Positions 1-11,795 of a stretch of 64,000 bases of DNA are shown here, one piece after another. Both the position numbers and the translations under genes were made by a program. Below the pieces are notes generated by a model that had not been told where the DNA came from, searched no databases, and worked only from the letters and a program-made list of their open reading frames with translations. The stretch's first letter is position 1. Each line of letters opens with the position of its first letter. This DNA comes from Auriscalpium vulgare (Eukaryota > Basidiomycota > Agaricomycetes > Russulales > Auriscalpiaceae). The DNA is taken from assembly GCA_019915015.1 (NCBI GenBank), contig JAHBBC010000024.1:558001-622000 (forward strand). Direction: 5' to 3'.

Positions 1-850
1 GGGGAGAGAATTAGTCGACTACACGCAGCAAACAGGTGAATATACCTACAAGTTTAACTTCTGTGTTCTGGGACTTCCAATTCCAGACGGCCACGCAGGG
101 GTGCTCATGCTCCCAGCCCGCGACGGCGCAGTAATCGCCGAACACTTCAACGTCACGTAGACCGCTGTGTACTTCTTTTCCTGCAACAATGGCGGACGGG
201 TGGGATTCGCCTGTCGATAGTGACAACATACGGAGTTCACAACGCCGCCTGGGCATGTGTCAATGCGGAAGCCAAAAGTAGTTCATGACAAGGGGCAGCA
301 TACCCATCGTATCTGTTCGCCTGCATTATGAGCAGGTCTTGCGATGCATCGACTGCGAGCACAGTCCATTTAGTCGGGACCTTGATACTCCAGTGGCGCT
401 CCTCGATGCCGCGCAGCACAGACGGCATTTGCTGGACGTACACTCGCAGCCCATCAACTTCGGAGCGGTATGAGACGAATGTAGTCACTGAGGTGCGCAC
501 CCAGCCGACGCGACCGATAAGGGCAGGGGGAGCTCTTCTAATGTGACATCTCGCGCGCAAGCAGCTCGGTACTTTCGCAGGCGCTGCAGCTTCTCGGAGA
601 CGTCCAGGTGTCGAGCATCGGGGCCCTCACACATACCGGAAGCGCCTAGTTCAATCTTGTATTGTACTTGAAGGGAGTTCTCCCCGAGCGTCTTCAGCCT
701 TCGGCATATCTATGAGGACATGTATTCAAATGATGCGGAATAACATGCAAAAGTGCAAAGACTGACTGCCAAACAGGCGAGGATGCTCTTGGCGTCGTCG
801 ACCAGGAGGAGAAGTGCGTGCAGGAGTTCTTCGGGCAGATCCAACAGCAT
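1..850 (-). pseudogene. F-box family copy A1 (5' part, frameshifted, cut by window edge)
   Basis: First of eight related copies of an F-box family in the window. The F-box starts at the ATG at 850 (MLLDLPEELLHALLLLVDD) and is followed by the usual first intron. The second exon carries the family hallmarks CEGPDARHLD and YVQQMPSVLRGIEERHW, and the third (about 256-55) carries LSLSTGE and VWNWKS. Between the motifs EELP and TSVTTFV the frame is lost around 521-531, where the run of C and G is shorter than in the intact copy at 1204-2899. The C-terminal exons would lie left of the window. Unless the lesion is a sequencing error this copy is a pseudogene. Confidence 0.75.
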
Positions 851-1203
851 GGAGGAGTTTCGAGGCCAACTCGTGGCTATGCGATCAGCTAATCAGCTTT
901 TGCTCTACGCGCGCCTAACACGGCCTGACCGATCCGGCCCGGTCGGCATCAGCAGGCGTGCCTTGGACGCAAAGGCTAGTGCACGAGTCTGGGCCGTCGA
1001 CGTCAGCTTGCTCGGGGTCAGTGTACGGATGTGGCCATCCCATTGGCATGTCGATTTGTGCCGAGGTCCTCCGACTCATGTAGGGGTAGGAGTGACAGAC
1101 TGCCGGTTAGTTCATGAAGTGCATGCGAGCATAAGTGCAAAAAGCTTTTGACTCTGTTGCACAGGACAAGTCCACATTTTCACGGCTGTGTTCCACGCCA
1201 TCG
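851..1203. other. Spacer between F-box copies A1 and A2
   Basis: The upstream region of A1 and the 3' flank of A2. No open frame with family motifs and no RNA gene was seen. Confidence 0.5.
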
Positions 1204-2899
1204 TCAAATTGTACAGGCCCATGCCTTCACAAACGAATCGTGTCCTTCTGACAACTATGGAAGTGTCAATACATATGTTTGCTGTCAGAGGCCTACAATC
1301 GAGGTGGCAACACACCTCGAACACAAACAGCTGATCCTCACACATGATCACGTCGTAGTGCGAATCCTGTCCAGTCCACGGTGTGGGCGTCGTGAACTCC
1401 TTCGCCACGTACGGCAACCTCGCCTCCATCAATCCACCGAGGTCATCGCCAGTTGCCGGGGTCTCCTCCTCAACCAACCCCATGCCGCGCCGCCGCGCAT
1501 GCGCCACCCTCGAGGGGCGGAAATCCGCAAGCACGGTGACCGGCCCACCGTCAGGCCCAACGCTTCCGTATATAGCGAGCGCAATAGCGCACATCGTGCT
1601 GCTTGGGTCGCCTGCAGCCCGCGTGAATATGGGCCTTGGTGCCAGGCGGCTGCCTGCTGGACCCCAGTCGGCCCACTGCACTGTCGCCGGAACGGCCTGC
1701 AAGTGTATAAGGAGGGTATCCGCGGGAATGTTGAGCAAGAACCGGCGAGTGCTACTAGGTGGAGTGAAGGCCACAGACAGCATACGTGTGGATGGCGCGG
1801 GGTGGAAGATGCCCGCGTGGTCTGAACCAGCGACCGAGGTGCAATTGGTGAGCCTCGGACGATCGACAAGGGTGTCGGGTGGGAGCGCAAAAGTCGTTGG
1901 GAGATACTCGCGTTGTTCTACGTCGAACGAATACACAAGAATGGCCGGCATGTTGGAGGCCATTATGGCGACGTGAGCACCGTCGAGAAATGTGAAACAA
2001 AAATCAGTCTCCGGCTGAGGAGGAAACTATAGGGGAGAGATCAACAACAACACGCAGCAGACATGTGAACATGCCTACTTACGAGTTTGACTTCCGGGCT
2101 CTGGGTCTTCCAATCCCAGACGATCACGCAGGGCCGCTCTTTCTCCCAGGCCTGGGCCGCACAGTAATCGCCGAACACTTCAAGGTGTAGACAATGAAAT
2201 TCTTTACTAGCACAAAAGGCGGATGGGTGGGGTTCCCCTGTCGATAGTGACAGCATATGGATTGTTAGTGGATAAGCACGCCTGCGAATGCGTCAATGCG
2301 CCGCTCACTCGAGCGGGAGTAAGTCACGAAGATGGGCGACATACTGATACTCGGTAGCGTAGGCGATGAGCAGGTCTTGTGATGCATCGACCGCAAACAC
2401 ACCCCACGAACGCGGCGCGGGGAGCTTGATAGTCCAGTGGCGTTCTTCAATGCCGCGCAGCACGGACGGCATCTGCTGGACGTACACACGCAGTCCACCG
2501 GCTTCGAAGCGTTCTGAGACCAACGTAGTCACAGAGGTGTGCAAGGTGAATCTACCGACGACGGCAGGGGCGAAAGGGAGCTCTTCCAATGTGATATCTC
2601 GCGCCCAAGCAGCTCGGTACTTGCGCAGGCGATGCAGCTTCTCGGAGACGTCCAGGTGTCGAGCATCGGGGCCCTCACACATACCGGAAGCGCCTAGTTC
2701 AATCTTGTACTGTAGGTGAAGGGAGTTCGCTCCGAGCGTCTTTAGCCTTCGACATGTCTATGAAAATGATGTATTCAAATGATGCGGATTATTATGCAGA
2801 AGCGAAACGACTGACTGCCAGACAGGCGAGTGTGCTCTTGGTGTTGTCGACGAGAAGAAGAAGTGCGTGCAAGAGGTCATCGGGAAGATCCAAGAGCAT
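1204..2899 (-). CDS. F-box protein, family copy A2 (intact, 481 aa)
   Basis: Five exons join in one frame: 2899-2816, 2757-2345, 2281-2083, 2014-1316 and 1254-1204 (481 codons plus stop). The N-terminus is an F-box (LDLPDDLLHALLLLVD), the known SKP1-binding module of SCF ubiquitin ligases. The rest has no catalytic motif. It repeats family blocks: CEGPDARHLDVSEKL, YVQQMPSVLRGIEERHW, DASQDLL, LSLSTGE, VFGDYCA, VWDWKT, ILVYSFD, CEDQLFVFE and a C-terminal KAWACTI. The repeated short beta-like blocks suggest a propeller-like substrate-binding part (inference). The last intron uses a TAG acceptor, which keeps the frame. It lies head to tail with A1 and B, consistent with tandem duplication. The substrate is unknown. 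Confidence 0.85.
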
Positions 2900-3393
2900 G
2901 GAGGAGTGGACTGCGGCGATGATCATCCAATGCGAGCTAATACTTAAGCTTTGATCAACATGTGCCTTTCACTGTCAGCCGCGTAACCCTTATCCTGCAG
3001 TGTGAGACAGTGAGAGGGTCATGACTGACTGATCGGGCCCGGGCCCGCTCGGGATCGGGAGACGCACGGCGCGCTCGGGACGCGCAGCGACTTGCGTCTG
3101 GGCCGTCGCCAGCTTGCTCAGGCTTGGGGTAATGTCCCTTTGAACATCTCGCCATATTGGTTCCTGCCGATGTCTTCACGCAGTGGTGGGATCGACAGAC
3201 TGCCGGCCAGTTGATTGAGTTGCACACGAGTATCCAGTCTCTGGCTAGTGCAGCGAAAGTTGACTCTGTTACAATGTATAGGTGAACTTCCATCAGAGAG
3301 AACTCCTTCGCGACAAGTCAGCATCGTCGTTGATGACATCTCACAAGTGCAACGACGTACCTCAAGCGAGCATTTCTTTTGAGTCCTTACGTG
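2900..3393. other. Spacer between F-box copies A2 and B
   Basis: Upstream flank of A2. No gene, repeat or RNA was recognised in this roughly 490 bp. Confidence 0.5.
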
Positions 3394-4417
3394 TCAAATT
3401 GTGCACGCCCATGCCTTCACTGACGAATCATGATCTTCACCAGGTAGCAGCTAATAATTTAATGATGCATCAACATCCTTGCTCAAATTCCACGAGTCAA
3501 TACAAAGCCAACACACCTCGAACACAAACAGCTGATCCTCACACAGGAGTACTTTGTACGGCCTGTCCACTCTCTCGCCATCCCACGGCATCTTGAACTC
3601 CCGCCGCACATACGGCAGCGCCGCATCGGTCAACCTGCCGAAGGGTGTGTCGTCCGCCTTCGCCTCAACCAACCCATCCGAACCGCGCAGCCGCGCTTGC
3701 GCGACGCGCTCGGGGTGGAAACCCGCGAGCACAGCAACGTGCCCACTGTCGGGCCCCTCCCCAGTAATAGGCTGGAATACAACCACACGCATGGCGCTGC
3801 TCTGTCCCACGCATGATAGAGCCCCTTCAAAATGGCAGGGACAAGGAAGCACCCCTGGCAAATGGCAAGGAATCAGGCGGCAGGCCGAACCCCAGTCGTC
3901 CCACGGCACTGTCGTCGACGACCGAGCCGCCCCCAGGAACGTGCCGACAGGGACAGCGAGCAAGAAGTCGTCGGACCCCCGGGTGGTCCGTGTCGGATAC
4001 ACTGTTGGATGTGGCGAGCCTCATGTTCCATGGCCGGCTGTCGGGTGGGAGCTTGAATGTTGTCGGGTGGTGTCCGGTGCCGAGTTCATAGACGTAAATG
4101 TGGTAGTCCAGCTACAGTATGGCGACGTGGGAGGAGTCGAGAAATGCGAAATCCCGCTTGCGGACCCCACGCCGAACCGGGACTGGGCCAGCGAACGACA
4201 GGGATATCATTGACATGCATTTATGACGCGGGATAGATAGACGGGTATGCGCACCATCTCGACTTCGTCTTCCAATTCCATATAGTGAACCAAGGGTGAG
4301 CCTCGGTGAGGGCGGCGACGGACTGCGTGGGAGGCTAAAAATCTGGTGGTTGAACTCCTTCATCATCGCTTCCAGCAACTCGTCGGGCAAGCCGAGTAAT
4401 GGGGGGGACTGCGGCAT
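3394..4417 (-). pseudogene. F-box family copy B (internally deleted, decayed)
   Basis: The F-box at 4417 (LLGLPDELLEAMMKEFNHQ) runs directly into the IWNWKTK block near 4280. The whole second exon region (CEGPDARHL to DASQDLL) and most of the third are therefore missing. Downstream, the block ending SSHVAIL is followed by an in-frame TAG near 4110. The frame shifts again near 3975, where the segment between DHPG and FLLAVPVGT is deleted. The C-terminal part (ALPYVRREF, CEDQLFVFEVC) is still readable at about 3990-3520, and the final exon SVKAWACTI ends at 3394. A non-functional relic. Confidence 0.8.
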
Positions 4418-4909
4418 ATCTGTGATCGATGTACTGGACGAAGGTGAATGTTTGATTGATATGTGCGGCGCCTACGCGCGGGGCTCATATCGATATCCGG
4501 GCACATGTACATGAGCTTCAGCTTGGAGAGACCGATGGAGGAAAGAAAGACAGTTTGCGACAATGTGGTTATAGACAATAGTACACGCCCATTTGAGACC
4601 AGCAATGGAGGATATGGTGGGTGGTGTGAGCATGACCTCGAGCTCAAGGGCTCATATGACAACGCATCGAAGACAATGTCGAACCCGGCCGTTTGCAAGA
4701 CAATGTGCAAAACCTCATACGACCTCATACGTATGCTGTATGCGCACACACAGTACGTACGCCGGACGATCCGAGAACCAGCTTCACGCGCTAGCGACAT
4801 AGATGGGCAGAGCGAGGGCATACATCGCATGGTCATGGCTCATGATGCATACGTAGAAAAAACAATGCGTGGATGATACGAATATGGGTACGGGTGCACG
4901 GGGATGCTT
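4418..4909. other. Intergenic, no gene recognised
   Basis: Holds open frames on both strands (for example 4463-4876 plus) with no family resemblance and no intron pattern. It separates the F-box cluster from the ribosomal protein gene. Confidence 0.5.
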
Positions 4910-5654
4910 TTACTCCGCGTCGATGACGGTTGTTTGGAGGCCCTGCGGGAGACGGGCGGTCAGTCGCCAAGCGGAGGGCGACGCGGGGAGAAGACGCACC
5001 TTGAACGAGGGGACGATCACGTATGTAACGTACGTGAAGAGCTTCTCCTTTGCGTTCTCCTCGTCGTTGCGTTTCCCTGCGGACGGTCGTCAGCGTGGTT
5101 TCATCGGTGAGAAGCAGACGAGGCGGTGAGAAGCAGCGCATTGGAACGTGGACGACCGAAAACGGGCATCGCGCGATCCCGCTGCCGGCCTGCCCACGGC
5201 CTATCCCATCGCGGCAGCGCATCCTGCCCCCACCGCTGTAGCGCCTGCCTCCTCGCCCGCACAACCGCACGAAGATCAACACTCACGCTCCAGCTTCACC
5301 CGGATCCGATGCGGCACGCTCTTCACGCCGCGCGCCCACAGCGCCTGGTTGAGCTTGGGGTCGAGGCGCACATCCGTGGTGCCCATCGCCTTCTGCGCAA
5401 ACGCCACGACGCTCTTCACGGCGGTCGGCGCGCGCTTCTTGAACGCGCGCCCGTGCACGAGCTTGTGCAGGTGGATGGTGTACTCGCGCGAGACGACGTC
5501 CTGCAGCGCGGAGCGGGTCTTGCCGCCGGTCTACGGAGGGGTGAGCAAACGGGTCGGGGGTGGATGGGTGTGGGGTGCACCTTGGTTTTCTTGGTGCCCT
5601 GCGCGCGGATGTGAGCAGCGGTGCGGGGACAGCGGGCGGGCGACGTACCACCAT
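4910..5654 (-). CDS. RPL31: 60S ribosomal protein eL31 (125 aa)
   Basis: Five exons join without a stop: 5654-5649, 5598-5581, 5530-5287, 5076-5000 and 4942-4910. The product is a component of the cytosolic large ribosomal subunit near the peptide exit tunnel (family knowledge). Visible motifs are [58 protein letters not shown] and the C-terminal [10 protein letters not shown], which run through the whole family. The length of 125 aa matches eL31. The first two coding exons are only 6 and 18 nt. Long open frames on the other strand are shadows of this GC-rich gene. It is transcribed away from the CFEM gene. Confidence 0.95.
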
Positions 5655-6286
5655 AGCGAGAGTGTTGAGGAGTCGGACGACGGGACGGCGAGAGGGCAGA
5701 TACTTACGGTGCAGCGCCAGCAGCCGCCGCGGCGCGCACGCAGGGAAATAGAGTTCAGTGGCTTGCGCGAGCTGTACAGTTGCCGGGGGATGCCGGCCGT
5801 GGCGGCCCGGGCTGGCGGCCGGTGGCCGATGGCCCCGTTCCCGATGCGGAACAACAGGCGGGGCGCTTGGTGCCCGTGATGGGGCTCCCTTTGTCCCATT
5901 GTCGTCCGTCCTTTTGTCGCGCGTACAATCAGCCGCCTTTGTCCATCGTGGCACGCGTGCTCTTTGTACTCTCGCCTGCGGGCAGAGCGATAGCTCGCTG
6001 GGACGTACTGCTTCCCTGGTGGCCAGGGGAAGCTCGGAAGACGTTTGGCGCGTGTGCGTGCGTATTTTCCTCGAATTCTGTTGTTCGTTTGGGGGTGCGC
6101 CCTGGCCAGGCCCGCAACGGTGATTGGCGGGGCAGCTGGTTCAACCGAGTCCCCACACCCGCGCGCATATAAACCCGCGCGAAGAATGGTGGCCCTCACG
6201 AGTCCACTCGCCTTTCGCCCTTCGCCTTCCGCTCCCCGTCTTTATTCCAAGCCACCCATCCCCACCCGCTCTCTGTTCTATCCACA
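5655..6286. promoter_or_regulatory. Shared upstream region of eL31 and the CFEM gene
   Basis: The 632 bp between the two divergent start codons. A TATAAA lies at 6168-6173, 114 bp before the CFEM ATG. An inverted CCAAT (ATTGG) lies at 6123-6127. A possible 5'UTR intron donor for eL31 (GTAAGT) lies near 5705. The eL31 side shows no obvious TATA box. Confidence 0.5.
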
Positions 6287-7003
6287 ATGCGCTTCACACT
6301 CGCCCTCCTCGTCGCCGCCGCTGCGTCCGTCTCCGCGACCAACATCCTCCAGGCGCGCCAGGCCGCCTACCCCAGTGCGTATACGCTCATAGTCACGCAT
6401 ATACCCACCCGCTGACCCCGCCCGCCGCCCGCAGACTGCGCGATCCCGTGTCTGACGAGCGCGGACTTCGGGAGCTGCGACCAGACGGACCTGACGTGCC
6501 TCTGCAACTCGAGCGCGTTCATCACGAGCACGACGCAGTGCATCCAGTCTGCCTGCACCGGCACAGACCTCTCCAACGCTGAGGCCGCTGCGCGCTCCGA
6601 GTGCGAGGCCGTCGTACGTGCTCCTCCCCTTGCGTACAGTAGAGCGCCCTTGCTGACGGATCCATGGTTGTGTAGGGTGTGACGCTCACGTCCAGCGTGC
6701 CCCCGGCGACGTCGACTGCCGCGTCGTCCGCGCCGGCCTCCGCACCCGCGTCGTCTGCGCCCGCGTCATCGACGCCGGCCTCTGCGACCTCGCCCTCGTC
6801 TGCCGCGAAGTCCTCGGCCACCGCGCCGTCGTCTGCCTCCTCCTCCGCGCCCTCGGCGTCCACGTAAGCCTCCCCCCGTCCTCGCCGCACGCACGCCTCT
6901 GACAGTCATTTCGCCGTGTAGCACCCCCAACGCCGCGCGCGTGAACGCCGTCAACGTCCTTGCCGGCGCGGCCGCCCTCGCCGGCGCCGTCCTCGCGCTC
7001 TAA
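6287..7003 (+). CDS. CFEM-domain GPI-anchored surface protein
   Basis: Exons 6287-6374, 6435-6613, 6676-6863 and 6922-7003 join in frame. The N-terminus is a hydrophobic signal peptide (MRFTLALLVAAAASVSA). Then comes a complete CFEM domain with eight cysteines spaced C-x3-C-x8-C-x6-C-x1-C-x11-C-x4-C-x15-C, including the Asp in DQTD that the family uses for haem-iron coordination. A long Ser/Ala/Thr/Pro stalk follows, typical of an O-glycosylated cell-wall spacer. The end is a hydrophobic tail (VNVLAGAAALAGAVLAL) fitting a GPI signal. It probably sits at the plasma membrane or cell wall; a role in haem/iron binding or surface interaction is inferred from family. Confidence 0.92.
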
Positions 7004-9719
7004 TCAACTCGCCGCCCATGCGCGCACGCACACGCAGCCCTGCCGCCCCGCTCATTACCCGCACCGCACGCGTCCGCCGTACATATTTTATTCGCCGCCC
7101 GCCCGCCCCTAGGCCTTCGCCCCCGCTTTCCCTGCATCTTTATTCCTGTGTATTGCCCCACGCCTTCTACGAAAAAGTATCGCCCAATCTACCGGCTCGA
7201 CGCCGCTTCGTCTCATTTTGATTCTGCTGTTGCTGCTGCCTGCTTTCTTGCTTACTGATGGAGTTTGGGAGTTGGGGATGGATTTCGTACGTGTGTATAG
7301 CATATAGCCTCTGTTTGGAATCTGGTCCGCATCACTAGTGCTACTGTGTCCGTAGATCGCATGGAATATACCTCTCGTCACTGTCTCTGATCGCGAACTG
7401 GGTGCGCGCCTGTGCAGGCCTGTGCGCGCTTGCGTTGCGCGCTTGCGTCCATGCAAATCTGACATACCGGGGAGCCGTGTAAGCGCGTACGCGTACATCA
7501 ATCAGTGGCGATCTTGTGGTGCGCGCCCTTGCGTTCCGGCAATGCAATGCAGCAGTTCTCCGTAAGTATCAGCATCATGGTGTCAGCGGCGATGTCGTTT
7601 CAATGAGTCCGCGTCAAGGACGGCAGAGGGTGATGCAAACATAAGTATAGCGCACGACGCATACGCATCAAATATTCGTTTGTCGCGCGCCCATCGATAT
7701 CTCGGCAACCGGACTTACGCCCGTACCGTGTTCGAGTTCCATTTATTCATTTATGTCCTAGCGTACTTACGCGTTGTGCCTGGCTGCGACCGGGCTCCGT
7801 GGGGGCAGACGCGCAAATGGCAGAGATGCGGTGGCGACGCTGAGACGCGCACTCTGCCTCTGTATTGAACGCATCAAGTGCGTCGAGTGCAAATTCCCAT
7901 TGCGCGGGTCCAATACCATTGCATGCGTTCTGGGGCTGAGATGCGTGACGGCACGGCGCAGAGACAGACATGATGCCGGGACGCCACGGCGCAAATCAGG
8001 CCGCGTAGAAGTCGAAGTGTATGCGCGCATGTGCGTGAAGATCAGGAAGCAGGGGCGGCCGCCGAAGAAGTGTGTGTGTATGGAGCTGTGTCAATGTCAT
8101 TTGAGTCAGATTTCAGGCTCCATGCGCAGGTATGGAGTAATTAAGCTTACAGGGCGAGTACGTGTGCCAGGAACATAAAGTAAATTATTTTACAATCGTG
8201 TACCTTCGTAGTCCCTTCGTGTCCTGGCGGGAACCGTAGGAATCGAAGTGAAGTCGGCGGCGCAGGCACGAGGCTCCGACGCGACCTGCCGACGGATCGC
8301 GGGTTCCTAACGTGGAGGCTAAGCCTAGAAGACACGGGTGGCGGCAGGGTGGTGACCAGTATGCACTCCAGCGCATAAGCACAGCGGCATCATCATCGGA
8401 AGACTGGGGGAGTTCCGGAAGATTTCGAAGATGGACGGTGTGGGGGGCGTTTGAGAGGATGTGAGGGCGCGAGGCCTGGTGGTACGATCACCGGGTGGTC
8501 GTGATGTCGTCGTCCTGATTGCTCGATGTGAAGTGAGGGCTATGTGTGGGCTGGATCGTTGAGTGGGAATGCTCACCGGGTGACAACTCCTGCCTCGCCT
8601 TCGACCGCGGGAACAGCATCATACTCTCGCGCACGGGTGAACGACTTCGTCAACGACGCGAACGAACAGGCGAGGCCTGTGTCAACCTTCATTGCTAGTC
8701 CTCCAATCCATCAATTGGAAAACACATGCGAACAAGGGCCCGTCGGGGACCAGATTCCTCGTCCATCGTCGGTAACCCTTGAACACGCTGCTCCGCATGG
8801 GGAATGAAAGCGGCCTGGCCATGATTGAACATGAATGTGATGGTAGGAATGAGAGGGGAGACGGGTGTGGATTGCCAGCCAGCCCTCTACTAGGTAGCCG
8901 CAGCGAAGCAAAGTCGTCGACGAGCCGCGCGAGGCTTTTGCCAACTCCAGCCGATCGTGTGATACACCACCCGCACATTGCAGACCGATTGCGCCAGATC
9001 GTGAGGCCTGAAAGCCTGTGTGAAGATGCTTTGCAGCGAGGAGATGACGGTCAGAAGTAAGGAGGTCGCGATCGGAGATAAGCCTGGCACATACCCAGAG
9101 CTACCGCCTACTTACTTCTACGAGGCTACTACGACTAGCTCGGCTTTGTTATCTTTTCAAGATTCAAGATGCTGGTTGTAGTACCGCGATCCTATTCAAG
9201 TCGACGACAAGAGTGTTGCGGTCAGTCCGATCGTTCCGTCTGACCCACTGATCTCTCGAGCTGGGAGCAACCGTGATGCGAGGGCCCGTCAGCTCTACGT
9301 GTCTGACAAGCCATAGCCTCGCCTTCTTTCAGACGCCCACCGCTTTTTATCGCCAGGCAGTCTAAGTACGAGCGTAAGGCCACAATGCACGAGTGCTTGA
9401 TATTTGCTGACTCAGCAGGTGGGCGAGTCCGTGCCAGTCTTTATTCATCTCTCTTTCTTCTGTCATGAAGTTCTCATCTCGCAGTGATTAATCTCATTCC
9501 CTTTCTTTGATGATGAAGTTTCCTCTTATCTCCCTTTCTTCTCGAGTACTCATATACCCCAGCGAGTGGTTGCACGCACCTCATGTCGTTTTTTAGTACG
9601 CGCCGCTCGCAGGTAGGCTCGTATTTTGAACATGCACACGTCCTCTCGGCTCTCATACGCGCCCCTCGCAGCCTCTCGCAGGTCACAGTTTAACCCCGCC
9701 CACAACAATAATGATCGAC
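7004..9719. other. 2.7 kb intergenic region, no gene recognised
   Basis: Open frames here (for example 7774-8178 plus and 7109-7501 minus) are short and show no known motif or consistent intron structure. No tRNA-like cloverleaf, LTR or inverted-repeat ends were found by eye. The last 300 bp are the upstream region of the next F-box copy. Confidence 0.5.
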
Positions 9720-11402
9720 ATGTCGCTTGTCTTACTCGACCTGCCCGACGAGCTGCTAGAAGCGATCTTGAGCGAGCTCGACCATCACAGCATTTTCGCC
9801 TGCCAGACAGTCAGTCGGCTAACTCTCTTGGCTTCATCTCCATGCTAACCACAACAAATTGCAGACATGCCACAGGCTCAAGACCGTGGTAGACAGCTCC
9901 ATGCATGCGCGGTACATCATCGAGCTCGCCGCAACCGGCCTGTGTGAGGGCCCAGCCGCGCAATACCTCGACACTCCCGAGCGGGTGCGCCGCTTTCGCG
10001 CATACGAGGCTGCACGGGCGGGGCCCATTGTGCTCGCGGAGCTTCCCTTCGTTCCCGCGCTCGTCGGAAACCTATGGCGTATGCGCATGTCCGTGACGAC
10101 ACTTGTCACCGATGTCCTAGAAGTGGACGGCCATACGCGCGTGTATGTCCAGCAGATGCCCTCCGCGGTGCGTGGCATTGAGGAGCACCACTGGAACCTC
10201 AGGCTCCCGAAATTTACTTACGTCGCGGCCTTCGACGCTTCGCAGGACGTGCTTGTAGTAAGGTGCGTGAGACTTGCCACCCCTGTCATTCATGTCTTGC
10301 CTGATGCAATTGCGACTGTGCACAGTTCGCCGCCGAAAGCTCTCAGTATTCTCTCGCTGTCGACGGGCGAGCTCCACCCGTCTGCCGCCGTTGCCGAGAT
10401 CCCCCTCAGCGGCGTATCCGTGGTCGCATATGCAGAGGTGTTCGGTGAGTATTGTGCGGCCTTGTGTGGTTGGAACTCGGACACTTGGATAAAAGTCTGG
10501 AACTGGAGGACCGGAGGTCACGAAATAGAACTTGTGCGTGTGCTCTGCATCTCTATCCTCGTGCACCATATCCACTACATGCACCTCGCTACAGCGGCCC
10601 CCGAAGACGAGTGCTCGGTTCAAGCCTCAGAGCAAATTCACCTTTCTGAACAGCATGCACATCGCCATCCTGTTGGACCAGCCAGATGCTATCCTCGTGT
10701 ATTCCTTCATCCGCACCGAAAAGGCGCCGCCCTCGCCAACTGTCTTCATGCTTCCAAAGAGTGCGCCCGGGACTCTCATATCGCTCAGGCCATGCAACGA
10801 TGTCGGCGGCACGCGACACGCGGGACTCTTCCACCCCGCGCCGGCGGCGCGCATGTTTTCGATCATAACCAAGGAGCGTGCGCTTGAGCGTTTAGAGCTC
10901 GCAGTACCCGCCACCACGCTTCTCGTGCACGTCCCCTCGGAAAAGGCGGTTTCGTGGGCGCTTTGGGGCCCCAAGGGATGTGTGCTCGTGCGGGGCTGCC
11001 ATGTCGGTATGAATGCCCCGCTCGGGCTCGGGGCCAGCGCGATGCGCCTGGTCATGCAGGGCGACAATGGCGTGGATGGGGAGCCGACTTATACGCTCGC
11101 GGACCACTGTCGCGCGCGTGTCTCGCACGGGACGGGCGGGGTGCTGGTGGAGCCGGTCGAGCCGCTCAAGAGCGCGGGGTGGGCAAGGGCGACGCGGCCG
11201 TATGCCGTGAAGCAGTTCTCCATGCCCTGGGGTAGCGAAGTCGTACACAGGCGGCATGCTATCGTTGTATGCGAGGATTTATTGATCGTGCTTGAGGTGC
11301 GTCGATGTGCCTGCGAAACGACGCGCGACGCTGATTCTTGTGCAGGAATTCCGGGATGTAAATTCAGCTGCAGCTGGGAAGGCGTGGGCTTGTACGGTGT
11401 AG
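9720..11402 (+). CDS. F-box protein, family copy C (intact, 484 aa)
   Basis: Exons 9720-9809, 9865-10262, 10326-10533, 10595-11296 and 11346-11402 give 484 codons plus stop. An in-frame ATG at 9711 is an alternative start. The F-box is LDLPDELLEAILSELDHHSIF. Family blocks follow in order: CEGPAAQYLDTPERV, YVQQMPSAVRGIEEHHW, DASQDVLVV, LSLSTGELHPS, VFGEYCAAL, VWNWRTG, ILVYSFIRTE, CEDLLIVLE and KAWACTV. Intron positions match copies A2, F and G exactly, so they were present before duplication. It faces the opposite way from copies A1-B and starts a plus-strand run (C, D, E, F, G). Probable SCF substrate receptor; target unknown. Confidence 0.85.
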
Positions 11403-11795
11403 AGCGATGCCACCTGTTTTTCACCGCGGGGACTACAATTCACACGAGGGTATCGGTGGATTGAGCGGAGAAGAACAAGAAGTTCACGATGGAACGGCAG
11501 TGATCCGTCCATGATGAACGTGTGTGAGGTCTGAGCTTCAGCTGTTTGTGTTCGAGGTGTTCCCTTGATGGCGGGGCTCCGGCAGCCAGGATTAGAGGGT
11601 TTTGCATGAAAAACTAATTAAAACATGCTGCCATAGGCGCTTGAGAAGTGTTGCTGACTCAGCTTGTAAGGCTGCGAGGCCGCGCTAAATACGGACTCCG
11701 AGAGGCGAGTCCTTAGTCTCCCTAAGCCTGCAAAGTAAACAATTTCAACCTTCGCTGGCCCAGGATCATCTACGAGACCTCTGACATTGGCCGAC
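11403..11795. other. Spacer between F-box copies C and D
   Basis: 3' flank of C and upstream region of D. No feature recognised. Confidence 0.5.

Noticed and set aside
4463..4876. 137-codon plus-strand frame
   Set aside because: No motif, no introns, and a long frame on the opposite strand as well.
5126..6199. Long frames on both strands around eL31
   Set aside because: Composition-driven shadows; the spliced eL31 model explains the region.
7004..9700. tRNA or small RNA genes
   Set aside because: No A-box/B-box pair or cloverleaf could be made out by eye here or elsewhere in the window.
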